Shown here: piece by piece, positions 26,063-35,295 of the stretch
Position numbering within the stretch: the first letter of the stretch is position 1
Layout of the letters: every line of letters starts with the position of its first letter
NCBI GenBank assembly: GCA_049315825.1
Contig: JBMOJK010000009.1
Span: 1-43,954 of the forward strand
Length of the DNA stretch: 43,954 nucleotides
Reading direction: 5' to 3'
Source: JBMOJK01 sp049315825
Lineage (GTDB): Bacteria; Patescibacteriota; Gracilibacteria; BD1-5; UBA2023
Position numbers and translations under genes: made by a program
Notes under the pieces: generated by a model
Databases searched by the model: none
What the model saw: the letters and a program-made list of their open reading frames with translations, nothing else
Told to the model about the DNA's origin: nothing

Positions 26063-26401
26063 ATGGCCCTCGAACATAGAGAATTCAGCGAACAGCTGGA
26101 TATATCAAGCAACAATGCGCGTGAACAACTCAGTGCACTCATGAAGATGATCGAAAGTTCATCAACATTTCAAACTACACAAGCAGATCGACTCAAGAAT
26201 CTCTACGGCAAATTCAACACTCTCTCAGCATCCGAGCAGACAAGCATTGGGAACTCGATCGCCAACACAAGCAAAATGGCAATCGGAACCGATGTTGCTG
26301 CGCGCTCGAAGTCACAGCGCGAATTCACAGCAGTCGCCCAAGGAAACTACGACCGACAAAGTGCAGCGCGCGATCTTGAAACAGATTTTGCATTTGTATA
26401 A
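26063..26401 (+). CDS. Hypothetical helical protein, first gene of small operon
   Basis: A 112-residue soluble protein with no known family. The sequence is helix-prone and rich in Ser, Gln and Ala (SSNNAREQLSALMKMIESSS, then DRLKNLYGKFNTLSASEQ). It has a good promoter and no SD. Its TAA overlaps the next ATG (TAATG), so translation is coupled to the second gene. The first of three tightly packed genes that share no recognised function. Confidence 0.65.
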   Translation: MALEHREFSEQLDISSNNAREQLSALMKMIESSSTFQTTQADRLKNLYGKFNTLSASEQTSIGNSIANTSKMAIGTDVAARSKSQREFTAVAQGNYDRQSAARDLETDFAFV

Positions 26402-26826
26402 TGTCGAATTTTCAATTCGAATCCCTCCTTCAATCATCCGGACTTTCTGCCGAATCTGTGCATAATCTCCGGATTATTTTTAATGTCCTGCCCGCCGAGC
26501 GCAAGATCGAACTCATGGAAGATTGGCCGCGATACCTCGATCACTTCCTTGCAATCGAACAAAAATGAGAAGAAGAACGTCGTGCGAACATCGAACTCGC
26601 GCTTGCAAAGATGGAATCTATCATCAATGATGCACTCGAACGAGATCGACAAAGAGCCCTTACTGAAGCCAAGAAATCACTGGAAATCACTGTCGAAGTC
26701 CAAGGAGCAGAAGCATTCGAAGCATCGCTTGCAGAACAAGAACGCAAAAAAAAGCTTGAAATGTTGCGCAACATCTGACGAAATACTCCGGAAATTCCTC
26801 TCTTTGATCCGTTATGAAACCTCTAA
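26401..26826 (+). CDS. Coiled-coil hypothetical protein, paralogue of the 4587 gene
   Basis: A 141-residue protein found only by reading three TGA as Gly (AIEQK-G-EEERR, RNI-G-RNTPE, DPL-G-NL), ending in TAA. A long charged helix or coiled coil covers about residues 55-125 (EEERRANIELALAKMESIIN, then EAFEASLAEQERKKKLEM). The front part, NVLPAERKIELMEDWPRYLD, matches the related segment of the protein at 4587 by eye. It overlaps its neighbours on both sides: TAATG at the start, and 13 bases at the end with the next gene. Function unknown; the tight overlaps suggest a complex. Confidence 0.68.
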
Positions 26827-27056
26827 CAAACAACAATTTTACCAGATTCTGCCAAATCTATCCTCAGCACTCACTAGAGATACGAGAAATAGAAAAGGCC
26901 ATAGACACAATCGAAGATTCTGAACTTCGCACAAAAATAGCCGCCAAAATCAATGTAGAGCTTGGTGTAGTGATCCTTAAGAACGAAGAAGTTGGCGATC
27001 TGCTCATGAACCTCTTTACAAAAGAACTAAAAAGCGAAAAATCAGTTTGACTATAG
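26814..27056 (+). CDS. Small hypothetical protein, third gene of operon
   Basis: An 80-residue protein, MKPLTNNNFTRFCQIYPQHS at the start, then a charged helical body (EIEKAIDTIEDSELRTKIAA, KNEEVGDLLMNLFTKELKSE) and the end SV-TGA-L-TAG. Under UGA = Gly it gains two residues over the standard reading. It overlaps the previous gene by 13 bases. No family, signal or membrane segment. The rplS promoter begins inside its last codons. Confidence 0.6.
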
Positions 27057-27074
27057 CGAGTGTTTTTATATGAT
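27047..27074 (+). promoter_or_regulatory. Promoter of rplS, embedded in a terminator
   Basis: TTGACT (27047-27052), a 16-bp spacer and TATGAT (27069-27074). The start would be near 27081, inside the loop of the terminator hairpin, about 42 nt before rplS. Confidence 0.6.
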
Positions 27075-27108
27075 AAGCCCATCTTTTTGGGCTATCGCTC
27101 TTTTTTTT
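27068..27108 (+). terminator. Terminator of the 26063 operon
   Basis: GATAAGCCC and GGGCTATC pair (one bulged A) and are followed by CGCTCTTTTTTTT. The 5' arm overlaps the -10 of the rplS promoter, so transcripts starting there lack that arm and would escape termination. Confidence 0.7.
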
Positions 27109-27122
27109 AGCTTTCTTGTAAC

Positions 27123-27476
27123 ATGACGAACGCAGCACTCATCGCCGAGATCCAGAAGCCATTCCTCAAGTCAGAAGTACCACAGGTACGAACTGGAATG
27201 GAAGTTGAAGTTCACCAGTCTATTAAAGACGGAGAAAAAACTCGTATCCAGAAGTTCCGAGGTCTCGTTATCCACACTCGTGGAAAGAGCGCACTCGAAA
27301 AGAATATCGTCGTTCGTAAGGACGTAGACGGTGTTGGTGTTGAGAAGATCTTCGCGATCCACTCACCTACTATCGTTAAGATCGAAGTACTCCGTTCTTT
27401 CAAGGTTCGCCGCAAGAACATCGGGTTCATTCGAGCACTCAAGGGGAAGGCAGCACGTCTTCGAGAAGTTCGATAG
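27123..27476 (+). CDS. rplS: Ribosomal protein bL19
   Basis: A 117-residue bL19, which sits at the interface of the ribosomal subunits. Family features: GMEVEVHQSIKDGEKTRIQK, FRGLVIHTRGKSALEKN (usual FEGVVIARRG..), VEKIFAIHSPTIVKIEVLR and RRKNIGFIRALKGKAARLRE at the C-terminus. Length is normal. It has its own promoter and an adjacent RHH-like gene downstream with a separate promoter. No trmD or rimM neighbours, unlike many bacteria. No TGA. Confidence 0.96.
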   Translation: MTNAALIAEIQKPFLKSEVPQVRTGMEVEVHQSIKDGEKTRIQKFRGLVIHTRGKSALEKNIVVRKDVDGVGVEKIFAIHSPTIVKIEVLRSFKVRRKNIGFIRALKGKAARLREVR

Positions 27477-27496
27477 CTTTTCACGTTTGTGTCGAG

Positions 27497-27524
27497 TTGT
27501 ACAGATATCGCTTTGTCATATACT
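27497..27524 (+). promoter_or_regulatory. Promoter of the 27540 gene
   Basis: TTGTAC (27497-27502), a 16-bp spacer and TATACT (27519-27524). The start near 27531 leaves a 9-nt leader. Confidence 0.55.
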
Positions 27525-27539
27525 CGAAGAAACATATCC

Positions 27540-27734
27540 ATGAGCACGAGAAAAAAATTTAAAGCAGCTGTGAATTTTTACCTCACAGATGCACAGAAAC
27601 AGAAGATCGAGTTTATCCTCGAATCGAAGGGCCAGAGCCTGACGGATTTTCTGCGGTCGCATATCCAAACGACTATCGAGAAACACGAGGATAAAAACGG
27701 TCCGATCAACGTCTATCAGACGTACATAGTTTAA
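27540..27734 (+). CDS. Small RHH-like (CopG/MetJ fold) protein
   Basis: A 64-residue protein, MSTRKKFKAAVNFYLTDAQK at the start, followed by KIEFILESKGQSLTDFLRSH. One beta strand, then two helices joined by a turn (ESKGQSLTDFLR), is the ribbon-helix-helix pattern of small DNA-binding repressors and antitoxins. The N-terminal basic stretch fits DNA contact. No toxin gene lies next to it, so a stand-alone regulator is more likely. The start at 27540 is supported by the promoter; an earlier in-frame codon at 27489 would overlap the promoter. The family call is by pattern only. Confidence 0.6.
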   Translation: MSTRKKFKAAVNFYLTDAQKQKIEFILESKGQSLTDFLRSHIQTTIEKHEDKNGPINVYQTYIV

Positions 27735-27786
27735 TTATTCGACATCTTCGCTCGAGCGATACGAGGGAGGTGTAACCCTTTGTATA

Positions 27787-29283
27787 ATGCTTTTTAGCGA
27801 AATCAAACTTCGTCCAGCTATTCAGGACGCCCTTTCAAAAAGTGGCTACGTTGAAGCTACGAAAATCCAGGAGGAGGTAATCACCCTCGCTCTCGATGGT
27901 AAGAACATCGTAGGACAGTCTCAGACCGGTACAGGTAAGACTGCCGCTTTTGTGATCCCACTTCTTGAACTCATCGACTGCCGTCAGCGTAAGCCTCAGG
28001 CTATCGTTCTTGCTCCTACTCGTGAACTCGCAATCCAGATCCGAGACGAAGTAGTGAAGCTCTCAGAAGGAATGTATCTCCGATCTACTGTAGTATACGG
28101 AGGATCAAGCATGAAGAAGCAGCGTGAAATCCTCGATAAGGGGCCACAGATCGTTATCGCTACTCCAGGTCGTCTCATCGACCTCGTTGACCGACGATAT
28201 ATCGATGTTTCTGAAGTAAAGTTCTTCGTTCTCGACGAAGTAGATCGCATGCTCGACATGGGATTCGTTGATGACATCGACTACCTCTGGGGTCATATGC
28301 CTGGTATCAAGCAGTCAATGACATTCTCTGCGACTATTCCTATGGAGATGAAGAATCTCCTCGTGAAATACGTAGGTGAAGGATACGAGTCAGTAAAGTC
28401 TACTCAGGAACTCACGGTTGATAAGATCGACCACTCGTTCATCGAAGTAGAAACTTTCGACAAGTTCAACATGCTCAAGAGCTATATTGAAGAGCACGCT
28501 GGAAGCAAGATCATCGTCTTCTCTCGAACAAAGCACGAAACTGAGCACCTTGCTCGCATGCTTCAGGAAGGTGGAGTAAGGGCTGGATGTCTTCATGGAG
28601 ATATGGAACAGCGCCAGCGAACACGAGCGCTTCAGGCGTTCAAGAACGACGAAGTAAACGTATTCGTTACAACGGACGTAGCAGCGCGAGGACTCAATAT
28701 GAACAATATTAACCTCGTACTCAACTACCACGTACCAGAAGATCCAGAGGCATACATTCACCGTATTGGTCGAACAGGACGTGCTGGAGCATCAGGAAAG
28801 GCGGTTATGTTCGTATCTGCCGCAGAACGACTCCTCCTCAAGAACATCGAAAAGCGAAATAAGATCGTTATCCGACAGATCGACCGCGAAGGAAACACTC
28901 TCGAGCGTCGTGTAGAAGCTCCAAATAGTGGATTCGGAGGTGGAGGTCGCCGACGAGGTGGTGGAGGTTACCGCGGAGGACGCGGACGTGGAGGCTACCA
29001 GGGTGGTGGACGAAGCGGAGGAGGCGGAGGCTACAACAGTGGCGGAGCCGGAACTGGTGGTTACAACCACGGTGGTGGAGATCGACCTTCTTCTGGAGGT
29101 GGTTACAGCCACGGTGGTGGAGGTTACCAGGGTGGTGGACGAAGCGGAGGAGGAGGCTACCAAGGTGGTGGACGCTCTGATTCTGGTCGAAGTGGTGGAG
29201 GTGATCGCAATCCAAACTATGGAAACGATCGTCCACACCGCGCACCACGACAAGGTGGTGGAGGTGAATACAGCGTATTCTAA
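27787..29283 (+). CDS. DEAD-box RNA helicase with RGG/Gly-rich tail
   Basis: A 498-residue DEAD-box helicase of the RhlE/CsdA type. Motifs: Q motif with KIQEEVI, motif I SQTGTGKT, Ia PTRELAIQ, II DEVD (not DEAD), III SAT, IV IIVFSRTKHE, V TTDVAARG and VI HRIGRTGRAG. Residues from about 378 form a low-complexity tail of GGG, RGG, GGY and SGG repeats, about 120 residues, likely to bind RNA loosely. All its glycines use GGN; no TGA occurs. The start MLFSEIKLRPAIQDAL matches the family. GGGAGG lies upstream but 17 bases away, too far for an SD. Likely role: ribosome assembly or RNA unwinding in the cold. Confidence 0.94.
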   Translation: MLFSEIKLRPAIQDALSKSGYVEATKIQEEVITLALDGKNIVGQSQTGTGKTAAFVIPLLELIDCRQRKPQAIVLAPTRELAIQIRDEVVKLSEGMYLRSTVVYGGSSMKKQREILDKGPQIVIATPGRLIDLVDRRYIDVSEVKFFVLDEVDRMLDMGFVDDIDYLWGHMPGIKQSMTFSATIPMEMKNLLVKYVGEGYESVKSTQELTVDKIDHSFIEVETFDKFNMLKSYIEEHAGSKIIVFSRTKHETEHLARMLQEGGVRAGCLHGDMEQRQRTRALQAFKNDEVNVFVTTDVAARGLNMNNINLVLNYHVPEDPEAYIHRIGRTGRAGASGKAVMFVSAAERLLLKNIEKRNKIVIRQIDREGNTLERRVEAPNSGFGGGGRRRGGGGYRGGRGRGGYQGGGRSGGGGGYNSGGAGTGGYNHGGGDRPSSGGGYSHGGGGYQGGGRSGGGGYQGGGRSDSGRSGGGDRNPNYGNDRPHRAPRQGGGGEYSVF

Positions 29284-29304
29284 ACCACGCATTCTCAATA
29301 AGAC

Positions 29305-29336
29305 AAAACACTTCGTGCACGCACGAAGTGTTTTTT
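29305..29336 (+). terminator. Terminator of the helicase gene
   Basis: AAAACACTTCGTGC and GCACGAAGTGTTTTTT around a tiny loop, 22 bp past the stop. Confidence 0.88.
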
Positions 29337-29415
29337 GATAATCTAAGCTGTTGCGATCATATTTGACTCGTGAGGATTTTTGATCATTATCAATACAATC
29401 CTTCTCACTGATTGT

Positions 29416-30183
29416 ATGAATTTTCAAGAAGCCCTGCAGACTCTGGAGCTAACAACCCTCCCAAAAGATATCGAGGATCACTATCGCAAACTCAGGTCTC
29501 GTGGCCATCCTAATTCCGGACAATTTGATGGCGTTATACGAAACATGGCACGGCTTCGCGAGGCATACGACGTAGTAATGAATCCAGGAGCAACTTGAGC
29601 ACTCAAATTTTCAAAACAATGAACTAGTTCAGGTAGTTCGCTCGATGCTCAGTTTGATGAGATTCGACGTTGGATTGCAGACCTTATTCGAGAGGATGAC
29701 AAAAAGGGTGAACAGCTTGATTCCCTATTTCAGGAATATTTCACACCCGAAGAAGCGGTTCTGATCCAGAAGAATACTCCTATCTCGATTATCAAGGATG
29801 GTATTTCTTGGGAGAATTTTACATCGTTTAATGACTATTCGCCAGGTACACTATTGAATGAGTACTTTTACATTGGAGTTTATACTTGTGCACTGCATGG
29901 TATCGATCAGAAGAAATTCATCGCCTTTTATGAAGCGACTTGTATTCCTCTGCTCGTAGCAGAGCTTGCATATAAGTATTCGATGGATTCTATGTCTGGT
30001 ATAGAATTCTTTATAGACTGGGGAAATGATATGCTCACCGAGTATAAAAGCCGACAGACACTCGTAGGGATTATAGACGGATATCCGCAGATCACCGTAG
30101 ACTGTCCTCAGTTTGTAAAAGAAATCAGAAAATACCATTCACGAATCCCGAAGAAAGTTCAGGAGGAATTGGATTTTTCTTAA
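29416..30183 (+). CDS. J-domain-like protein with HPN in place of HPD
   Basis: A 255-residue protein joined across two TGA-Gly codons (NPGAT-G-ALKFSKQ-G-TSSG). Residues 1-57 resemble a DnaJ J-domain: EALQTLEL as helix I, DIEDHYRKLRSRGHPN as helix II with its loop, and VIRNMARLREAYDVVM as helix III. The loop reads HPN where active J-domains have HPD, so DnaK stimulation is doubtful. The remaining 190 residues are unknown, with EYFTPEEAVLIQKNTPISII and a helical C-terminus. No Gly/Phe linker or zinc centre of true DnaJ is present. The start at 29416 is chosen because the J-like fold begins there. No SD. Confidence 0.72.
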
Positions 30184-30191
30184 TAAGTAAC

Positions 30192-30219
30192 AAAAAAGAG
30201 CTCTGTGAGCTCTTTTTTG
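30192..30219. terminator. Bidirectional terminator between J-like gene and PBP gene
   Basis: AAAAAAGAGCTC, TGT loop, GAGCTCTTTTTT. It serves both convergent genes. Confidence 0.88.
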
Positions 30220-30223
30220 TTAC

Positions 30224-33200
30224 TTACTTCGCAAGCACTTCTACGATCACAGTTCGTGCGGCACGACCTCGTAGATCATTGATGGTACGGATTTCTACAG
30301 TATGTGTACCGACTGTGAGGTCAGCACCTACTGGAACAGAGAATGTTCGTTCGTCTGAACCAAGAAGCTTATGAAGATTATTGTCAACATAGACATTGAC
30401 TGCAGTGAGCGCGACTGGATCCTCAACATGGAACTTGAGATTGAAGAACTGTCACTCGTAGATAGCGATCCGCGGATCAGCATCCTTTGGATTATCTACG
30501 GTAATGTTTGAGCCCTGTACTTCCCCACCAAATGTAACTTTCGCTGTTGATCCACCAGAATATCCATACTGATCGATCGCTGTTACACCGATCGCATGTT
30601 CACCAGAGAATGCAGTATCGAAGTTAATATCACCGATGGTGATCGTCCCGTCTTTGAGTGATTCGACTGCTACTTCCTTGAATATTTCTCCATCACGGTC
30701 GAGTTGGATTTTCACAACAGGATTAGCTGCACGGAAACTTACCTGTACAGATCATTTACCAAGTGGACGCTTGCTGCCATCAGGGAGACTAAGAGATGCC
30801 GATACTTGTGACTCCCCTGCTCCTGGTCGCTCACAGACCTTGTCCGAATAACTTGTAATAAGCGTAGAGCCTGAGGCAAAATATGAATTCCCAGCTTCGC
30901 TCGTTACCCATCGTCGCGTTGCACTTGCCCAGCTTGCATCGTATGATTCGATGATAGGATCGATATCGATCAGGAATCCCTTGCGAATTGCCGCCTTTGG
31001 CGTTGCGTTGGTAATTTTCCCGTTACACAGTGAATCGACTTCCATTTGCTTTGCACTGTTCTCGTATTTCGTTGGCTTTACTGCGAAGATGGAAGTGATC
31101 TTGTATTCATCGGGTGTATTTTCCGATGCAAGCTTTCCTGAGATAGATGAGATAGTTGCCGTGTAGACACTGTCAGGTTTTTTGAATTGCATAACAGGAA
31201 GTCCTTTGTGTGCGTATTCCATGTAGTCATGCCAGATTGGAGCGGCACAGTTGAGTCCATCACAGGTTCACTTTGTTTCGGTTCCGTCTACATTTCCAGC
31301 CCAAACAACCGTAGTGTACTGTGGTGTGTACCCCGCAGTCCAGAGATCACGTGGAAGAATCTTCTTCACCTTTCCAACACTCACGTCCTTGTTTGATGTT
31401 CCAGTCTTGGCTGCTACTGGTCGATCCTTAAGAGTGAGGACATTATTCCAGAATGAACTCGGTCGACTCGAGGCATCCGAGATGATAACCGAGAGAAGAT
31501 ATGACGCTGCATCAGAGAAGATGTATTTCCCATTGGATTCTACATACTCATCGATGACATTTCCTTTTTTATCGACGATCTTGAGGATGGGTGTAGGCTC
31601 TTTCTTCCATCCGCCGTTAGCAAATACACTGTAGGCCTCCATGAGTTCAATTGGTTTGAGTTCGCCCGTACCGATTGCAAGGGGCATGCCGTAGTTCCCA
31701 TTTTCACGAAGAGAAAGTGCTCCAAGACTGCGAGCGTGTTTTACTACTGCCGCTTCTCCACCTGCCACTGAAAACATCTTGATCGCAGGGATATTGCGTG
31801 AATAGTCGAGCGCTGTTCGCACCTTCATTTTCCCCATGAACTTCTGATCGTAGTTATCAGGGTTCCATTTCCCAAACGTAGTATCTACGTCGAAGATAGG
31901 CGTATCAGGGGAAATTGCTTCCTTGCTCATAGCAAGCGCATACACGATTGGTTTGAACGATGAACCTGGCTGACGAAGCGAGGTAGTCATATTTACTTTC
32001 CCCTGCTCGGCATCTCCAAAGTAATCCGCCCCACCAACCATAGAAACGATCTGTCCTGTTTTATTGTCGAGACTGACGAGTGCAGCGCTACTGGCCCCAT
32101 ACTTATCTTTGTTGATCTTTACTTGTCGAGCAACGAGTTCTTCTGCTTTATCCTGGAGTTTTGGATTGATCGTCGTGTAGATCTGAAGCCCACCCTGATC
32201 AAAGAAATCGTCTCCGTATTTTTTGGTAAGATAGTCCTGCACATACGTCACAAAGTGAGGATACTTCATGTTCTGCGAATTGCGCACAAATTGGAATTCA
32301 AGTCCATCAATGATGACTGCCTTGAATTCTTCTGGGGTAATTTTTGCATCTTCGAGCATACGTGATGCAACGAAATCCTTACGTCCTGTATTGTATTCAA
32401 GAACGTATCCTTCAAGCTTTTGTGCCTGAGTAAGAACTGGAGTGGTGGTTCCTGTGGACGTTGAAGGCTTAGCAGGTTTTGATGGCTTCGTTGTACCTGT
32501 TGACGTAGTAGGAGTACTGATAGCCGTAGAAGTTACTGACGAAGATGCTGTCGGAGCAGCAAGCTGGATATCATTGAGGAGCTGGAGAAAATCCTTGTAC
32601 GCAAGACGTGAACACCCCTTTGCATCGATCGAGTAGCTATTCTTAAGTTTACTCTTATCAAGTCCGCAGACCTTTGCATCACTTTCGTCGATTCGCTCAA
32701 TCTGAAGTCCTGAAACAAATTTCTTGAAACTGTCTACGAGTGGACGATAGTCACGGATCGTTTCTGGACTTGAGAGTGTGATCTTTTCATCGGTCTTTCC
32801 GTCTTTGTAGACATAGAGATACCCCATCAAGCGATCACGGTGCGAGTACGGAGAAAAATATGTCGGTCACTTTGGAAGTGATGCGAGGATGGTAGCTCCG
32901 AGAACTTTTACATCTTTGGCAGATTTTCCGAAATATGTCTTCGCTGCCTCCTCTATACCTGATGCATTGTTTCCGTACGAAATCTTGTTGAGGTAGAGTT
33001 CGAGGATTTTCTCCTTTGAATACTTTGTATTGAGGCGGTATGAGAGATAGATTTCCTTCGCCTTACGATCAATCGAACGCTCATTGGAGAGAAATGTATT
33101 CTTGATGAGCTGCTGTGAGATCGTAGAAGTTCCTTGGATTTTATCTGTTTTTCCAGTAATGAAGTTCCACCCAGAACGCACAAGTCCGCGGAAGTCTACT

Positions 33201-33568
33201 CCCCCATTTTCAAAGAATGTTTTATCCTCGGTAGAAACGATTGCATCAAGAATATTCTTCGAGATTCCTCCGATTTCTACATAGGTTCGCTTACCCTCCT
33301 GACCAGAAAAGAGTGAGTAAAGCTCCTTTCCATTGCGATCCCGGATCACCGAGCTCTCTGGAAGAGTAATATCTTCGATAGAGGTAATCGATGGGAGAGT
33401 TCGCAGATACACTAAATAAATAACTCCAACCGAAGCAATCGCAAGAAATGAGAGCGAAACAAAAATATAGAGCGCTAGAAATCCGTACGATATCTGTTTT
33501 TTGCGAAGGCGATCAAAGAACTCCTTGGGATTGAGTAGGATCTTGTGGGTTGGTCTTTTGAGAGTCAT
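30224..33568 (-). CDS. Class A penicillin-binding protein (PBP1A-like)
   Basis: A 1114-residue bifunctional peptidoglycan synthase, rebuilt across four TGA-Gly codons (SLPK-G-PTYF, TETK-G-TCDG, PLGK-G-SVQV, AIYE-G-QFFN). A single transmembrane helix lies at about 28-52. The glycosyltransferase domain has STEDKTFFENGGVDFRG and GTSTISQQLIKN. The transpeptidase has SSFKP (SxxK Ser), YSRN and KTGTSN. A Ser/Thr/Pro/Lys-rich insert of about 50 residues sits between them. The C-terminal 300 residues look like Ig-like repeats ending ARTVIVEVLAK, perhaps wall-binding. It lies three bases after the LCP gene, so both form a wall-assembly operon. The full length becomes plain only with UGA = Gly. Confidence 0.93.
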
Positions 33569-33571
33569 ATA

Positions 33572-35029
33572 CTATTTTAGAAGAGTATTGGCATCTTGTC
33601 CGAGGATGATTTCGATACCCGGTCAGACAAATTTTCCGTATTTCACTTCTGTCTCAGCAATTGCTGGTGTATAGATAAACATAGAAAGCGCCGAAAGTGT
33701 TGATGAATCCGGGCTAATTCCTGTCTTCGCGTCAGCATCCCATACATGATAGACCGTTGTCTTCGGTCGTGATTCTTTCACAGAAACGATCGAATTCTTT
33801 TCTGGGATATTAAATCCGAAGCGCTTGAGTCGGAGTGCAAGTCGCGTTGCTACGCCAGGAAGCTTGGTAGTATTTACGATAGAAATTTCGTCCTTATCAA
33901 TAAATGTCTGCGGTAGATCAAAAATGATGTGCGAGAAGAGTGTAATATCTTTGTACGCGGCAATATTATTGGGTGTGGCACCATCCGGCAGAAGCACTGA
34001 TGAGCCCCCGAAGAGTTCTCGAAGTGGTGTATAGAGAAAACTTCCTGCCTTACAGAGTGATGCTGACTGGAAACACATATCATTGAGATTGAACGCAAGA
34101 ATGTGATCCGACGGAAGATCCTTCGCAAAGAGTGCAAGAGACACGAGATCACTAAATGCTATATCTGTCTTGATATGACTCGTGATTGCATAATAGAGTG
34201 ACTGGAGCTTCGATGGGCTCGTAAGCGCATTGAAAGTAAGGAGTTTATCTTTGATCGCCTTAAGAACGAGCTGCTGTCGGTGTGATCGATCAAAGTCGCT
34301 CGTAGAATGACGAGATCGTACGTACTTGAGTGCGGTTGCGCCATCAAATGTTTGAAGCCCCTTATTGATACGAAGAGTCATATATCCCCAGTTATCGTCT
34401 GGATACTCACGATCTACAAGGTCTTCTGGGACATCCACATCTACTCCACCAAGGATATCGATGAACTTCATAAATCCTGCAAAGTCGATGTTAAAGTATG
34501 CATCTACTCGTTCCCCTGTAATCTCAGTTACTTTAGACCCCAGAAGTTTCATCGCTGCTTCTGGAGTATTATTTCGTAGTCCACGCTGGTAAGTTTCGTT
34601 GATTTTCCCGCGTCACTTCGTTGGAAATTCCACATAAAGATCTCGTGGGATCGAGAGCATACTGATACTATTGGTCTTGCGATTTACGGATGCAAGGATG
34701 ATGGTATCGGTCAGATCGTTTCCCTCATGACCTGCACCACCCACTCCTGTGAGAAGGATGTTGAATTTCTCAGGTTCCTGAACCTTTGGTTCGAGGAATG
34801 GGATTTTACTCGTGATAAAGGTAGGAATCTCGAATCCGATATGAAATCCCGAAAATCTCGAAAGAACTCAGAGCCCTAGCAGTGCTATGAAGATCGTTGC
34901 GAGTATTCCAAAAAATACAGATACAACGAAGTTCTTTCGCTTGGAAGCAAAATAGGATTCACGAATATTAGTGAATCCTGTAGGTGATTTGGGTGCCTCA
35001 TTTTTGAGGCGCTTTTTTGTAAAACTCAT
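33572..35029 (-). CDS. LytR-CpsA-Psr family glycopolymer transferase
   Basis: A 485-residue membrane protein of the LCP family, which attaches glycopolymers to peptidoglycan. A cytoplasmic N-terminus is followed by one transmembrane helix (VVSVFFGILATIFIALLGLG, last G encoded by TGA). The LCP core has ILLTGVGGAGHEGNDLTDTI, SMLSIPRDLYVEFP with the conserved Arg, and ALKYVRSRHSTSDFDRSHRQ with the RxxxxxDxxR cluster that binds the pyrophosphate lipid. The C-terminal 150 residues suit an LytR_C domain. Three TGA-Gly codons; the stop is TAG. A good promoter with a 10-nt leader lies upstream; the PBP1A gene follows in the same operon. Confidence 0.93.
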
Positions 35030-35046
35030 ATGAAAAAACGCTCGTG

Positions 35047-35074
35047 AGTATAGGAAAAAAATGCTAAAGTGCAA
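35047..35074 (-). promoter_or_regulatory. Promoter of the LCP-PBP operon
   Basis: TTGCAC (35074-35069), a 16-bp spacer and TATACT (35052-35047) on the minus strand. The start near 35040 leaves about a 10-nt leader. Confidence 0.68.
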
Positions 35075-35108
35075 CCTTGAGTCTTAGATTATTCGACAGT
35101 TTTTTACA

Positions 35109-35149
35109 AAGTTTTTGACATTTTTTACGCTAAATTGTCAAAAACTTTT
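35109..35149. repeat. 13-bp inverted repeat between divergent wall/division promoters
   Basis: Arms AAAGTTTTTGACA and TGTCAAAAACTTT are exact, with a 15-base AT-rich spacer. It sits between the LCP-PBP promoter and the rsmH promoter. It may be an operator; as a plus-strand terminator it would have no gene to end. Confidence 0.5.
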
Positions 35150-35211
35150 TTGTATTTGATTACTCCTTTTAATTTGTCAATTTCATCCGTGTATCCCACC
35201 TTCTCTTTTAG

Positions 35212-35239
35212 TTGACAGACTCATAAAAAGGGGTACTTT
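35212..35239 (+). promoter_or_regulatory. Promoter of the rsmH operon
   Basis: A perfect TTGACA (35212-35217), a 16-bp spacer and TACTTT (35234-35239). The start is near 35246, about 50 nt before the GTG start of rsmH. Confidence 0.62.
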
Positions 35240-35247
35240 CCCTGTGT

Positions 35248-35267
35248 GAAGATTTTGTGAAATCTTC
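35248..35267 (+). promoter_or_regulatory. 5'-end hairpin of the rsmH mRNA
   Basis: GAAGATTT, TGTG loop, AAATCTTC. It would lie within two bases of the predicted 5' end, where such stems often protect mRNA. Confidence 0.4.
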
Positions 35268-35295
35268 TCCTTAGGTTTTTAACAAAATACGTCGC

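Noticed and set aside
27760..27789. GGGAGG as SD and TATAAT as -10 for the helicase
   Set aside because: GGGAGG is about 17 bases from ATG, and the TATAAT overlaps the start codon, so neither is placed to work.
28792..29427. Long minus-strand and alternative plus-strand frames opposite the helicase tail
   Set aside because: Low-complexity Ser/Thr or Val/Glu repeats that mirror the GGN-rich RGG tail.
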